DNA from: Tetraselmis striata
Taxonomy: Eukaryota > Chlorophyta > Chlorodendrophyceae > Chlorodendrales > Chlorodendraceae
Assembly (NCBI GenBank): GCA_006384855.1
Contig: VCJN01000558.1
Location: 1 to 64,000 of the forward strand
DNA: 64,000 bases
Direction of reading: 5' to 3'
Part shown: piece after piece, positions 53,499 through 63,199 of the stretch
Layout of the letters: each line of letters opens with the position of its first letter
Position numbering within the stretch: the first letter of the stretch is position 1
Made by a program: the position numbers and the translations under genes
Notes under the pieces: generated by a model
What the model was told of the DNA's origin: nothing
What the model saw: only the letters and a program-made list of their open reading frames with translations
The model's database searches: none

Positions 53499-56400
53499 TC
53501 ACGCGCCCAACATCTGCATGGCGAACTCCGCGTGCTTCAGCCTTCCCAGAGCCTTGGTGAGTGCATCCGCAACCATCTGTGCAGTCGGGCAGTACTCAAT
53601 TGCCACCTCCCCGCTGAGCACCTTCTCCCGTGTGAAGTGGTACTTGATGGCGATGTGCTTGCTGCGACCATGGGTCATGGGGTTGCGCGTCAGCGCAATG
53701 CAGCTCTGGTTGTCCTCGAAGATCACTGTGGCCTCGGACTGAGCACAACACAGCTCGCGCAGCAGCTCGCGCAAGAACAGCGCCTCGCACACAGCAGCAC
53801 ACAACGCCATGTACTCCGCCTCCGCCGTTGACAGCGCCACAGTGGCCTGCAGCTGCGACTTCCAACTCACTGCAGCTCCACAAAGCATGAAGACGAAGCC
53901 AGTGGTGGAGCGTCGTGACACCACGTCTCCAGCCCAGTCGGCGTCGCAGTACCCGTGCAGTAGGCCGTCAGCCTTGCCCCCACTGAAGGTCAGCCCCAGA
54001 GTTTTGGTACCCTTCAGGTATCGCAGGACTCGCTTGGCAGCCTGCCAGTGGCGCTCTTCAGGCTTGGCCATCACCCTGCACAACTTGCTCACGGCTTCGG
54101 CAATGTCGGGGCGGGTAGCCACCATCGCGTACAGCAGGCTGCCCACAAGGGCCTGATATGGCATCTCAGCAGCCAACGGCTTGTTGCTACCGGGGACATC
54201 GGCACCAACCTCCGCTGGGGTGCTCACAGCGTAAGCGTCAGCAAGGTTGAACTTGTGCACCATGTCATCAATGTACTTGGCCTGATGCACCTTCAGCGTC
54301 GCATTGTCCCAGTCTCGCTCCACCGCCATGCCTAGCGCCCAGGCACAGACGCCCAAGTCCTTGATGTCAAAGCGGGCGCCTAATGCCGTCTTGAAATCCG
54401 CGGCCCATACTGCGTCCTTGAAGGCAAAGATCATGTCGTCCACGTACACCACCAGGATGCAGATCAACTGCCCACCCTGCCAGTAGACGTACGCGCCAGG
54501 GTCGGACTTGAGCTGCTGAAACCCGTAGCACACCAAGAACTTATGCAAGGTGTTGTGCCAATTTCGGGGTGATTGCTTCAGCCCGTACAGGCTCTTCAAC
54601 AAGCGCAAGACCATGGGCCGCCCTCTCGCATCGTACTGCTCATAGCCAGGCGGCGGCCTCATGTAGATCTCCTCCTCCACTGGAGCATACAGGAACGCCG
54701 TGTCGACATCAACCTGATGGATATTCCAACCGTATTGTACTGCAATCGCAAACAGCACTCGGATAGTGGTGAACTTCACGGTCGGTGCAAAAGTCTCTGC
54801 ATAGTCGATGCCATGTCGTTGACGGCAGCCTTGGACAACCAGTCGGGCCTTGAAGCGCGCGATACTGCCATCAGCGTTGTATTTGACCTTGAATACCCAT
54901 TTGCTGGGAATGGCTGTTCGCTCCTCTGGTAACTCGCACACCACCCACGTGCCCTGCTTCTCCAACGAGTTGAATTCTGACTCTACGGCTTGCGCCCATT
55001 GCTCCTTGAACGGTCCGGACAGGGCCTGCTTGAGCGTGATGGGCTCATCGACACCCTGTGTCACTGCCGCGAATGCGGCGGCCATCATAGCTGCAGCGTC
55101 GTCGTTGGGGTTTTCCGGATGCACGACCCACCATTGCCCAGGAGCTCGGCGAGAACGAGCAGGGTAGGGGTCCCTCTCAGCACGCTGGACTAAAGGTTCC
55201 TCTTGCCCGCCATCGTCGGTTCCCTCGTTCGTCTCCAACTGGGTCAGCTCCAGCGTGGGTTGCTGCGGTCCAAGTTCCAGTTCCTCCGCAGTCAGTGGCT
55301 CCTCCTCAATCTCAAGCTCCTCCTCAACGTCGTCCGTTTCATCCACGACACGCTGGTGAGCCTCGGTTATCTCTTGCAGCCGTGATGCGTCGGACGTGCT
55401 GCCAACCCCGCTGTTATCGAGAAGTGCCTGGTATTGGGGGAACATCTCAAGGCTTGCAGCAGCATCGCCCCCACTGCCCCCCTTGCTGCTGGAAGCCGCA
55501 TCACGCCAACCCTCATCGAAAATCACATTCCGACTTGCAACCACCCGGCGAGTAGCTGGGTTCCACACTAAGTAGGTGTGAGATTCCTGCCCATAACCAA
55601 CGAAGACCCCGCGAAAGGCCTTGGCGTCAAGCTTCCGCCTATTCCCGGCATCCACGTGCACATACGCTGGACAGCCGAACACCCGCAACCCAGCCACATC
55701 TGGGGTCTTGCCAGTGTGACGCCGGTAGGGAACAGAACCGACACCCCGACTGTAGACATTGTTGCGGATGTGCATCGCGGCACAGAAGGCCAGCGCCCAG
55801 AACTCACGACCCAGGCCAGCATGTAGCAGCATAGCCACCGTCATTTCGGACAGAGTAAGCCACATACGCTCCTGCAGACCATTCTGCCATTGGCAGTATG
55901 GCGCAGAAAACTCAGGAACGAAGTGCAGGCCATCGCATGCAGATCGAAAATCCGCACTCTGGAAGACTGAGTCGTTGTCCAATCTCAGGCGAGCTGTACT
56001 CTTGTCGTATCCGAATCGGGGATGCACGCGCCTGATAGCTCGCACCACCAACAGCAGAGCCCTCGGAGCCTCATCCTTGGACTTCATGAACACCACCCAG
56101 CCGTATGCCGAGTAGTAGTCAGTCATCCCAAACACGTAACGGAACCCGCCAATGGACGTCACACCCACTGGCCCCCAGATGTCAGCTCCAAACTTCTGCA
56201 GTGGCCCAGTAGGGCGCTTTGACGCAATGCGCGACCGCGGCTGTTCGTGAGACTTCGCCAACGCGCAACAGTCACAAAACGGCAGTATCTCATCCTTCGC
56301 GAACGTGATCCCCGAGACGCTCTCCGCAAGCAAACGATCCATGCCTGCAGCATGCAGATGGCCAAGACGTCTGTGCCACAGCAACTTTGACAACTTCCCA

Positions 56401-58160
56401 CAAGCTTGCAGCGCAACAACATCCGCAGGGCTGGGCGCACGCCCGCTCCGTAGTATTCTGCTGCGGAAAGCGTACAAGTTGCTTCCCGGAGCGCGCCCGA
56501 TAGGGACCGTCATATCACGGCCAGCAGAGCGCAAGACCATGGAGTCCCCGTTGGCCGTGTAATGAAACGAAGCGCCACGCTCCTGCGCCAACCGCTGGCT
56601 AAACAACCTGCGGTAGCCATGCTTTGTTTTGCCCGGCAAGTCCGGGACATGCAGAACCCCACGAAGCACACTGCGTACTTCGCCGCCATCGGCTCGAACA
56701 ACCATCCAGACCGTCCCCCGGCCCACCGCCAGACAGCAAATACCCCCCACCTCAACCGGTGGTGCAAGCTGCTCATACTCCACGAAGCTGTCAGAGTCAG
56801 CCACCATATGCGGATATGCCCCACTGTCCTTCACCCACATGTCCGGGTAGCTTCCGAGATCATCATTCAGCCCCAGCATGCACGCCCCTCGTGCATCGAC
56901 AACAACACTCGCAAGAGCAACCGCATCAAGCAAGTAAGCGGAATCAGACTTGGTTACAACACGGGCAGAGCCGCCCATGCCACCAGAGGCACTACCCGCC
57001 TCATCATCAGACATGCCGAAGCAGTCAGACAGCCCAGACAGCGATATGATCTCATCCATGTTGTGGCTGTCCAGGTCATGCTCGCGCTCATTCGCCTGAG
57101 CAACAGCACCAGCAGCCTCAGCCGGCCGCACATCCTCCTCGGACTCATACTCCCCTCCGAAGAGGTCATACAGCAGGGTGCCCGGTTCCGGCGCCCAATC
57201 ATCCCACTCGTCATCCAGCAGGGACAGCGCAACGCGCTTTGCAGGTGGGGTGTTACCGGCATTCTCAGCCATGAAAGCAACATGCTCCTCCTCCTCATCA
57301 GCAACAAAGGCCGCCGGTGCCGGGTCCGCAGCAGCTTGACGCCTGTTGCCTCTTGGGCGCTGCGGGCAGTCCCGCTTGAAGTGAGGCCCACCGCACTGCC
57401 AGCATCCACCGCGCAGAGGGGCACCAAGGCGGCGAGGTCCAGATCCATCGCCTGTGGCCAGATGGGCGGAGCGCTTGGTGCCACCACTGGCTATGTAGCC
57501 CTCCGCAGATGGCTCCGATGCATGGTTCTTCTCAATACGCTTGGAGTAGTTCTGCGCCAGCTTGAGGCAGTCACCCTCCCAGGTGATGGCGCGGCCCTCA
57601 TGCTCCGCGGTCACCTGCAGGATACCGATGATGGGCTCGTACTCGGGACGGAGGCCAGCCAGGAACTGAGTCACAACTTGGTTATGTGATGGAGCTTCAA
57701 CATCCTCATGCTCCTCAGCCTCAGCCACCAAGTCCAAGAAGGCGTTGTCCAGGCGATGGTAGTATGCCTCCGCAGTCTCGGTGCGCTGTTGACCGGATTG
57801 GAGCACCGCATACATGTCGGAGATCCTGCCAAGATGGCCTCCCTCAAAGCGGGTGCGCAGAGCTGCCCAGGCTTGGCCTCCAGAGGTAGCATTGTCATTG
57901 AGGTGCCGACGGATGACATCCAGGAGCTCCTCGGGGAGCAGCGCAGTCAGGGTTGCATACAGCTTGAAGTGCTGATCAGATGAGGCATGCTCACTCATCA
58001 TCATGGCCTGCTTCATGCCAGTGGCGTTGCAATAGGCCTCCATCTGGTGCCTCCAGCGGCGCCACCCCTTGGTCTGACCAGAGAAAACGGGCGGCAACGG
58101 AATGCGCGGCGCGCGGGCGGACACTCCTTCCGGCATGATGATCACAGTGATGGAAATCAA
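53499..58160 (-). CDS. Intact Ty1/copia gag-pol polyprotein
   Basis: 1,553 residues without a break. Gag ~1-270 has the UBN2-like IPLPPVFSGQTKGWRRWRHQ start and the knuckle CWQCGGPHFKRDC (~252-264). Protease: VKDSGAYPHMVADSD (~443). Integrase: LLWHRRLGHLHAAGMDRLL and CDCCALAKSHEQP (HHCC), then GADIWGPVGV, LRLDNDSVF and NGLQERM for D, D and E (~655-760). RT: WVFKVKYNADGSIARFKARL, VDVDTAFLYAPVEEEIYM, SLYGLKQSPRNWH and VVYVDDMIF (YVDD ~1237). RNase H: CDADWAGD (~1407), STAEAEYMA, IFEDNQSCI and SKHIAIKYHFTRE. It should copy its RNA within cytoplasmic particles and integrate the cDNA. The Met chosen is the first in frame; translation could instead begin at the ninth residue, MPEG. Confidence 0.95.
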   Translation of the reverse strand: MISITVIIMPEGVSARAPRIPLPPVFSGQTKGWRRWRHQMEAYCNATGMKQAMMMSEHASSDQHFKLYATLTALLPEELLDVIRRHLNDNATSGGQAWAALRTRFEGGHLGRISDMYAVLQSGQQRTETAEAYYHRLDNAFLDLVAEAEEHEDVEAPSHNQVVTQFLAGLRPEYEPIIGILQVTAEHEGRAITWEGDCLKLAQNYSKRIEKNHASEPSAEGYIASGGTKRSAHLATGDGSGPRRLGAPLRGGCWQCGGPHFKRDCPQRPRGNRRQAAADPAPAAFVADEEEEHVAFMAENAGNTPPAKRVALSLLDDEWDDWAPEPGTLLYDLFGGEYESEEDVRPAEAAGAVAQANEREHDLDSHNMDEIISLSGLSDCFGMSDDEAGSASGGMGGSARVVTKSDSAYLLDAVALASVVVDARGACMLGLNDDLGSYPDMWVKDSGAYPHMVADSDSFVEYEQLAPPVEVGGICCLAVGRGTVWMVVRADGGEVRSVLRGVLHVPDLPGKTKHGYRRLFSQRLAQERGASFHYTANGDSMVLRSAGRDMTVPIGRAPGSNLYAFRSRILRSGRAPSPADVVALQACGKLSKLLWHRRLGHLHAAGMDRLLAESVSGITFAKDEILPFCDCCALAKSHEQPRSRIASKRPTGPLQKFGADIWGPVGVTSIGGFRYVFGMTDYYSAYGWVVFMKSKDEAPRALLLVVRAIRRVHPRFGYDKSTARLRLDNDSVFQSADFRSACDGLHFVPEFSAPYCQWQNGLQERMWLTLSEMTVAMLLHAGLGREFWALAFCAAMHIRNNVYSRGVGSVPYRRHTGKTPDVAGLRVFGCPAYVHVDAGNRRKLDAKAFRGVFVGYGQESHTYLVWNPATRRVVASRNVIFDEGWRDAASSSKGGSGGDAAASLEMFPQYQALLDNSGVGSTSDASRLQEITEAHQRVVDETDDVEEELEIEEEPLTAEELELGPQQPTLELTQLETNEGTDDGGQEEPLVQRAERDPYPARSRRAPGQWWVVHPENPNDDAAAMMAAAFAAVTQGVDEPITLKQALSGPFKEQWAQAVESEFNSLEKQGTWVVCELPEERTAIPSKWVFKVKYNADGSIARFKARLVVQGCRQRHGIDYAETFAPTVKFTTIRVLFAIAVQYGWNIHQVDVDTAFLYAPVEEEIYMRPPPGYEQYDARGRPMVLRLLKSLYGLKQSPRNWHNTLHKFLVCYGFQQLKSDPGAYVYWQGGQLICILVVYVDDMIFAFKDAVWAADFKTALGARFDIKDLGVCAWALGMAVERDWDNATLKVHQAKYIDDMVHKFNLADAYAVSTPAEVGADVPGSNKPLAAEMPYQALVGSLLYAMVATRPDIAEAVSKLCRVMAKPEERHWQAAKRVLRYLKGTKTLGLTFSGGKADGLLHGYCDADWAGDVVSRRSTTGFVFMLCGAAVSWKSQLQATVALSTAEAEYMALCAAVCEALFLRELLRELCCAQSEATVIFEDNQSCIALTRNPMTHGRSKHIAIKYHFTREKVLSGEVAIEYCPTAQMVADALTKALGRLKHAEFAMQMLGA

Positions 58161-59092
58161 CTGCAGAGCGGGACAGAGGCCAAGTCAGCGGTCTGGTCCT
58201 CACAGGGCCAAAAGCCCCCACCACTGCTTGCCGCAGTGGCAACTTTCTCCCACCAGAGATGGTCAACAGGGAGAAACTCGGTCAAAATTTCGAAATTGGG
58301 GAGAGAAAACAACCGGAGCCGCACAATCTTTTAATTACCGGCCGCGATTAATCAACAAACAACCGCGGCCCTGCGGAAATCAACACACCGGCTACGATAA
58401 ATCGGAAAACCACCGGGAAATCCGGCTAATTTTTGATTCTCATAGATTCGCCTATAACACGGCGGAAACTACGTCGTTCTCCGGTCGCAGACTGCTGCTA
58501 ACTCGGCAACCTGCCTGCCTCGTGACGAGGGTCGATACCACTGGCACAATACCACGACAGAGCGCTCGACGAGGCCGTCTGCCTCCCCTGTGGCCGGCGA
58601 GGCAGCTCGACACACTCTAACTGGGCGAGCGACAAGCGCACACGAGTCGACACGACTCGAAGCCGGCCCGAGTCGTCGAGAGACTGAAAGGGGCGTCGGA
58701 ACGCGGCCCCAGGCGTCGAGAGGCACAGCCGAAACGAAAGAGGTCGACAGCAGCGTCGAGCTGCACAGGCAAACAGCCCCTACGCCCCTACAGGACGCCC
58801 ACTGCCTAGGGAGGCCAGTGTCGAGCAGCGACCTCGCGTCGCACAGGCAAACGAGCCCCACGCCCCGTCCCAGGGCGCCCACTGACTGCCACCGTCAGTG
58901 CACCGCTTCTCGCGGCCACGCTCGGCTCTCAGCGAGCGAAAACGAGTCGTTCGAGTCCCCAGCCCAACAGCGCAGGTCCCCTCCCAAGAATCAGCAGCAA
59001 GGGGCGGCGGAAGAACCTGGTTGTGATGCTCCTGTGGTTGGCAGAGGCCGCTCCTTGGCTTGGGAGATGAAAGGAAGCGAGGGCCCATAACC
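58161..59092 (-). other. Copia 5' untranslated leader
   Basis: About 930 bp between the 5' LTR and the first Met. Immediately inside the LTR the minus strand reads GGTTATGGGCCCTCGCTT, the expected place of the tRNA primer-binding site; I could not match it to a tRNA with confidence. No ORF is supported. Confidence 0.6.
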
Positions 59093-59611
59093 TGTTGAAA
59101 TATGGGCGTGAGGGAAAAGAACGACTGTCTCTTACAACGGGTCGCGCCCTGCCTTTATACTCCGCACGCCATGGTGCGCACGCCAGCCATTAGCGCATCC
59201 GCCACCTTGCGCCATCGCGCGCTGACTGTATTCTCCAGTACTTAACGCATATATGCGAGCCTAAGTATTGGCATTATCTATGTCCGTACAATACAGTATC
59301 CGCTGCTGCATCGGCCGATATCCTGCAGTATATTCTGCATCGGCCGATATCCTGCAGTATATTCTAGTACTGCATGGCGCCCACCATTGATACTCAGCAG
59401 TACCGGAATCTTGATTGTGCTCGCACGGGCGTCCTCGTACTCGAAGATGTACAGCCGCTCCGCGATGTACGTCTGCTGCCGGAGATGTACTCGCGTCCTC
59501 GTACTCGTAGCCGTACGATCGCTCCGCCGTCTACAGATACTGCTGAGAGTGTGCAGGCGTCAAGGCTCCAGACAGCCGGTCATACGCCTGCAAGACTGGT
59601 ATCAAACAACA
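59093..59611 (-). mobile_element. Copia LTR shared by the full and truncated copies
   Basis: Same 519-bp LTR as 52,959-53,477 at a constant offset of 6,134 bp. It is the 5' LTR of the full-length element and the 3' LTR of the partial copy beyond it. Confidence 0.88.
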
Positions 59612-61899
59612 CCCCCACTCGCCATGCAGTCATCACGCGCCCAACATCTGCATGGCGAACTCCGCGTGCTTCAGCCTTCCCAGAGCCTTGGTGAGTGCAT
59701 CCGCAACCATCTGTGCAGTCGGGCAGTACTCAATTGCCACCTCCCCGCTGAGCACCTTCTCCCGTGTGAAGTGGTACTTGATGGCGATGTGCTTGCTGCG
59801 ACCATGGGTCATGGGGTTGCGCGTCAGCGCAATGCAGCTCTGGTTGTCCTCGAAGATCACTGTGGCCTCGGACTGAGCACAACACAGCTCGCGCAGCAGC
59901 TCGCGCAAGAACAGCGCCTCGCACACAGCAGCACACAACGCCATGTACTCCGCCTCCGCCGTTGACAGCGCCACAGTGGCCTGCAGCTGCGACTTCCAAC
60001 TCACTGCAGCTCCACAAAGCATGAAGACGAAGCCAGTGGTGGAGCGTCGTGACACCACGTCTCCAGCCCAGTCGGCGTCGCAGTACCCGTGCAGTAGGCC
60101 GTCAGCCTTGCCCCCACTGAAGGTCAGCCCCAGAGTTTTGGTACCCTTCAGGTATCGCAGGACTCGCTTGGCAGCCTGCCAGTGGCGCTCTTCAGGCTTG
60201 GCCATCACCCTGCACAACTTGCTCACGGCTTCGGCAATGTCGGGGCGGGTAGCCACCATCGCGTACAGCAGGCTGCCCACAAGGGCCTGATATGGCATCT
60301 CAGCAGCCAACGGCTTGTTGCTACCGGGGACATCGGCACCAACCTCCGCTGGGGTGCTCACAGCGTAAGCGTCAGCAAGGTTGAACTTGTGCACCATGTC
60401 ATCAATGTACTTGGCCTGATGCACCTTCAGCGTCGCATTGTCCCAGTCTCGCTCCACCGCCATGCCTAGCGCCCAGGCACAGACGCCCAAGTCCTTGATG
60501 TCAAAGCGGGCGCCTAATGCCGTCTTGAAATCCGCGGCCCATACTGCGTCCTTGAAGGCAAAGATCATGTCGTCCACGTACACCACCAGGATGCAGATCA
60601 ACTGCCCACCCTGCCAGTAGACGTACGCGCCAGGGTCGGACTTGAGCTGCTGAAACCCGTAGCACACCAAGAACTTATGCAAGGTGTTGTGCCAATTTCG
60701 GGGTGATTGCTTCAGCCCGTACAGGCTCTTCAACAAGCGCAAGACCATGGGCCGCCCTCTCGCATCGTACTGCTCATAGCCAGGCGGCGGCCTCATGTAG
60801 ATCTCCTCCTCCACTGGAGCATACAGGAACGCCGTGTCGACATCAACCTGATGGATATTCCAACCGTATTGTACTGCAATCGCAAACAGCACTCGGATAG
60901 TGGTGAACTTCACGGTCGGTGCAAAAGTCTCTGCATAGTCGATGCCATGTCGTTGACGGCAGCCTTGGACAACCAGTCGGGCCTTGAAGCGCGCGATACT
61001 GCCATCAGCGTTGTATTTGACCTTGAATACCCATTTGCTGGGAATGGCTGTTCGCTCCTCTGGTAACTCGCACACCACCCACGTGCCCTGCTTCTCCAAC
61101 GAGTTGAATTCTGACTCTACGGCTTGCGCCCATTGCTCCTTGAACGGTCCGGACAGGGCCTGCTTGAGCGTGATGGGCTCATCGACACCCTGTGTCACTG
61201 CCGCGAATGCGGCGGCCATCATAGCTGCAGCGTCGTCGTTGGGGTTTTCCGGATGCACGACCCACCATTGCCCAGGAGCTCGGCGAGAACGAGCAGGGTA
61301 GGGGTCCCTCTCAGCACGCTGGACTAAAGGTTCCTCTTGCCCGCCATCGTCGGTTCCCTCGTTCGTCTCCAACTGGGTCAGCTCCAGCGTGGGTTGCTGC
61401 GGTCCAAGTTCCAGTTCCTCCGCAGTCAGTGGCTCCTCCTCAATCTCAAGCTCCTCCTCAACGTCGTCCGTTTCATCCACGACACGCTGGTGAGCCTCGG
61501 TTATCTCTTGCAGCCGTGATGCGTCGGACGTGCTGCCAACCCCGCTGTTATCGAGAAGTGCCTGGTATTGGGGGAACATCTCAAGGCTTGCAGCAGCATC
61601 GCCCCCACTGCCCCCTTGCTGCTGGAAGCCGCATCACGCCAACCCTCATCGAAAATCACATTCCGACTTGCAACCACCCGGCGAGTAGCTGGGTTCCACA
61701 CTAAGTAGGTGTGAGATTCCTGCCCATAACCAACGAAGACCCCGCGAAAGGCCTTGGCGTCAAGCTTCCGCCTATTCCCGGCATCCACGTGCACATACGC
61801 TGGACAGCCGAACACCCGCAACCCAGCCACATCTGGGGTCTTGCCAGTGTGACGCCGGTAGGGAACAGAACCGACACCCCGACTGTAGACATTGTTGCG
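59612..61899 (-). pseudogene. Truncated second copia copy (RT and RNase H half)
   Basis: Repeats 53,478-55,765 almost base for base. The frame 59,633-61,579 holds the last 648 residues (RT with YVDD, RNase H, C-terminus). A 1-nt loss in a C-run near 61,612 (five C versus six at 55,479) shifts the upstream part, then integrase sequence stops at GACATTGTTGCG (61,899). Gag, protease, most of integrase and the 5' LTR are absent. The junction contains the small inverted pair ATTGTTG-CGTTC-CAACAAT. Confidence 0.9.
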
Positions 61900-61938
61900 T
61901 TCCAACAATTGTAGACAACCCCCCGCCCCCCCTCCCCC
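61900..61938. other. Junction filler and resumed poly-C
   Basis: A short TTCCAACAATTGTAGACAA filler followed by a C-rich run links the broken copia copy to the continuing right arm. Confidence 0.7.
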
Positions 61939-61959
61939 CCCTTCACCGCTCACAGCGCC

Positions 61960-62554
61960 ATGGCCGACCTCGCCCCCCCGGGCAAAAGTGGGCGGCGAGC
62001 CTTGTTGTCTCGCGTGTCCGCGCCGCCGGCATCGAGGAGGACGAGAAAGACATGAGGAAACGCGTGACAAGGTGGGCGCGCAACAAAACACTCCATCCTC
62101 CGCATTAGCACGCACCCACTCGTGGCTAACTTGTGCCGCGCGCAGGTTCGTCCGGGAGCGCCGTAAGGCCCACCTCAACGCCAAGGCTTCCACAGTGCCA
62201 GCGGCGCAACTCGTGGTGGCCGAGGAGGCCGCATCCTCAGCCGCTTACAGGCGAAACGATTGTGGCTTGTTGTGGGTGTCTGGGCACAGGGGGCGTCCCG
62301 ACGCGAAGGTAAGGAAGCTCATGGCGGCGTCGTCGACGGCACAGCCTCCCGGGGTGGTGAAGACACTGACGGATGACAAGAAGCGGAAGAGACCAGTGAA
62401 GAAACGCCGAGGTAAGAAACTGACGGTCGCGGAGTCGGAGTCGGAGTCGGAGGCGCAGGCGGAGGCGGAGGCGGAGGCGGAGGCGGAGGCGGAGGCAGCG
62501 AGATCGTCGAAGCGGAGGGTCCCCCGGGCACGCAAGAACAAGAACAAGCAGTAG
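61960..62554 (+). CDS. Basic/acidic-tail protein, right-arm copy (partial 5')
   Basis: Two exons fit: one ending at 62,071 (QKWAASLVVSRVRAAGIEED, EKDMRKRVTR) and 62,146-62,554, joined through a GTGGGC...CGCAG intron. The product continues FVRERRKAHLNAKASTVPAA, YRRNDCGLLWVSGHRGRPDA, VVKTLTDDKKRKRPVKKRRG, then an (AE)n tract and SKRRVPRARKNKNKQ. The highly charged end looks like a nuclear-localisation and nucleic-acid-binding tail, perhaps of a transposase. The 5' end is unknown because it lies at the poly-C/copia break. This copy lacks the stop seen in the left arm. Confidence 0.5.
62415..62500 (+). repeat. GGAGGC/GGAGTC hexamer repeat in coding sequence
   Basis: Encodes the Ser-Glu and Ala-Glu run. 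The right arm has more units than the left (42,950-43,010), a replication-slippage difference between arms. Confidence 0.85.
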
Positions 62555-63199
62555 CCCCCGCCCCCTTACCCCCCCCCCCCCCCCCCCCAGGCGGGAGCGG
62601 CTGGCGGCGAGGGGGGGCGGGGGGGGGGGCGGGGCGGGCGTGGTCCCCCCGCCCCCGCACCCCCCCCCCCCCCGGGCCACATTCCCCGATGGCAGCTGTC
62701 GCGAATATTGTAATTCAATCATTCTTCGGCAAACCGCTGCCTGCCCCCGCCCTCCCCCTCGCGAATATTTATGTAACGTGAGCACTCTTTGGCAAAACAT
62801 GGCAGCCAACCCGCCCATCTGATGACCTTTCATCGGACGGCTGGCAGGCCCGTTCAGCAGTACTAGCTATAATGTACACAAAATTCCCCAGTGTTACCAA
62901 ATACGTACGGCTGCGATTTGCGCTCCCATGTACTAATAGTCGTAGTTATCCACAGGACCACTCGTCATCGTGCCCGGGTACCGGGTACCGGGTACTAGAT
63001 ACCCGGTACCGGCGTAATAAATATATCGCGTACTACCCGGTACTACACGGACAACCTTGTACCTTGTACGTCAGTGCCATGTACGCTTCACCGGGCTGGT
63101 ACGACTACCAGAATGATGACAAAAAGGATTTATCGCCCGCCGGCAATAACGCCGGATGTACTCGCACGTAACTGGATGGACGTGCCGCCACCAGCAGCA

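Larger units (their letters stand above)
52959..59611 (-). mobile_element. Full-length Ty1/copia retrotransposon
   Basis: 6,653 bp with matching 519-bp LTRs and one uninterrupted gag-pol frame of 1,553 codons. Integrase precedes RT, the Ty1/copia order. Identical-looking LTRs and an intact frame indicate a young, possibly active element. Flanking C-runs hide any 5-bp target duplication. Confidence 0.92.
61930..63199. repeat. Right arm of the large inverted repeat, outer part
   Basis: Reverse complement of 42,258-43,490, displaced ~9 kb from the inner right arm by the copia insertions. Ends at CGTGCCGCCACCAGCAGC. Confidence 0.88.

Noticed and set aside
54573-57689. Plus-strand ORFs up to 375 codons opposite the copia polyprotein
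   Set aside because: Antisense shadows of an intact gag-pol frame; the same ones recur in the truncated copy.
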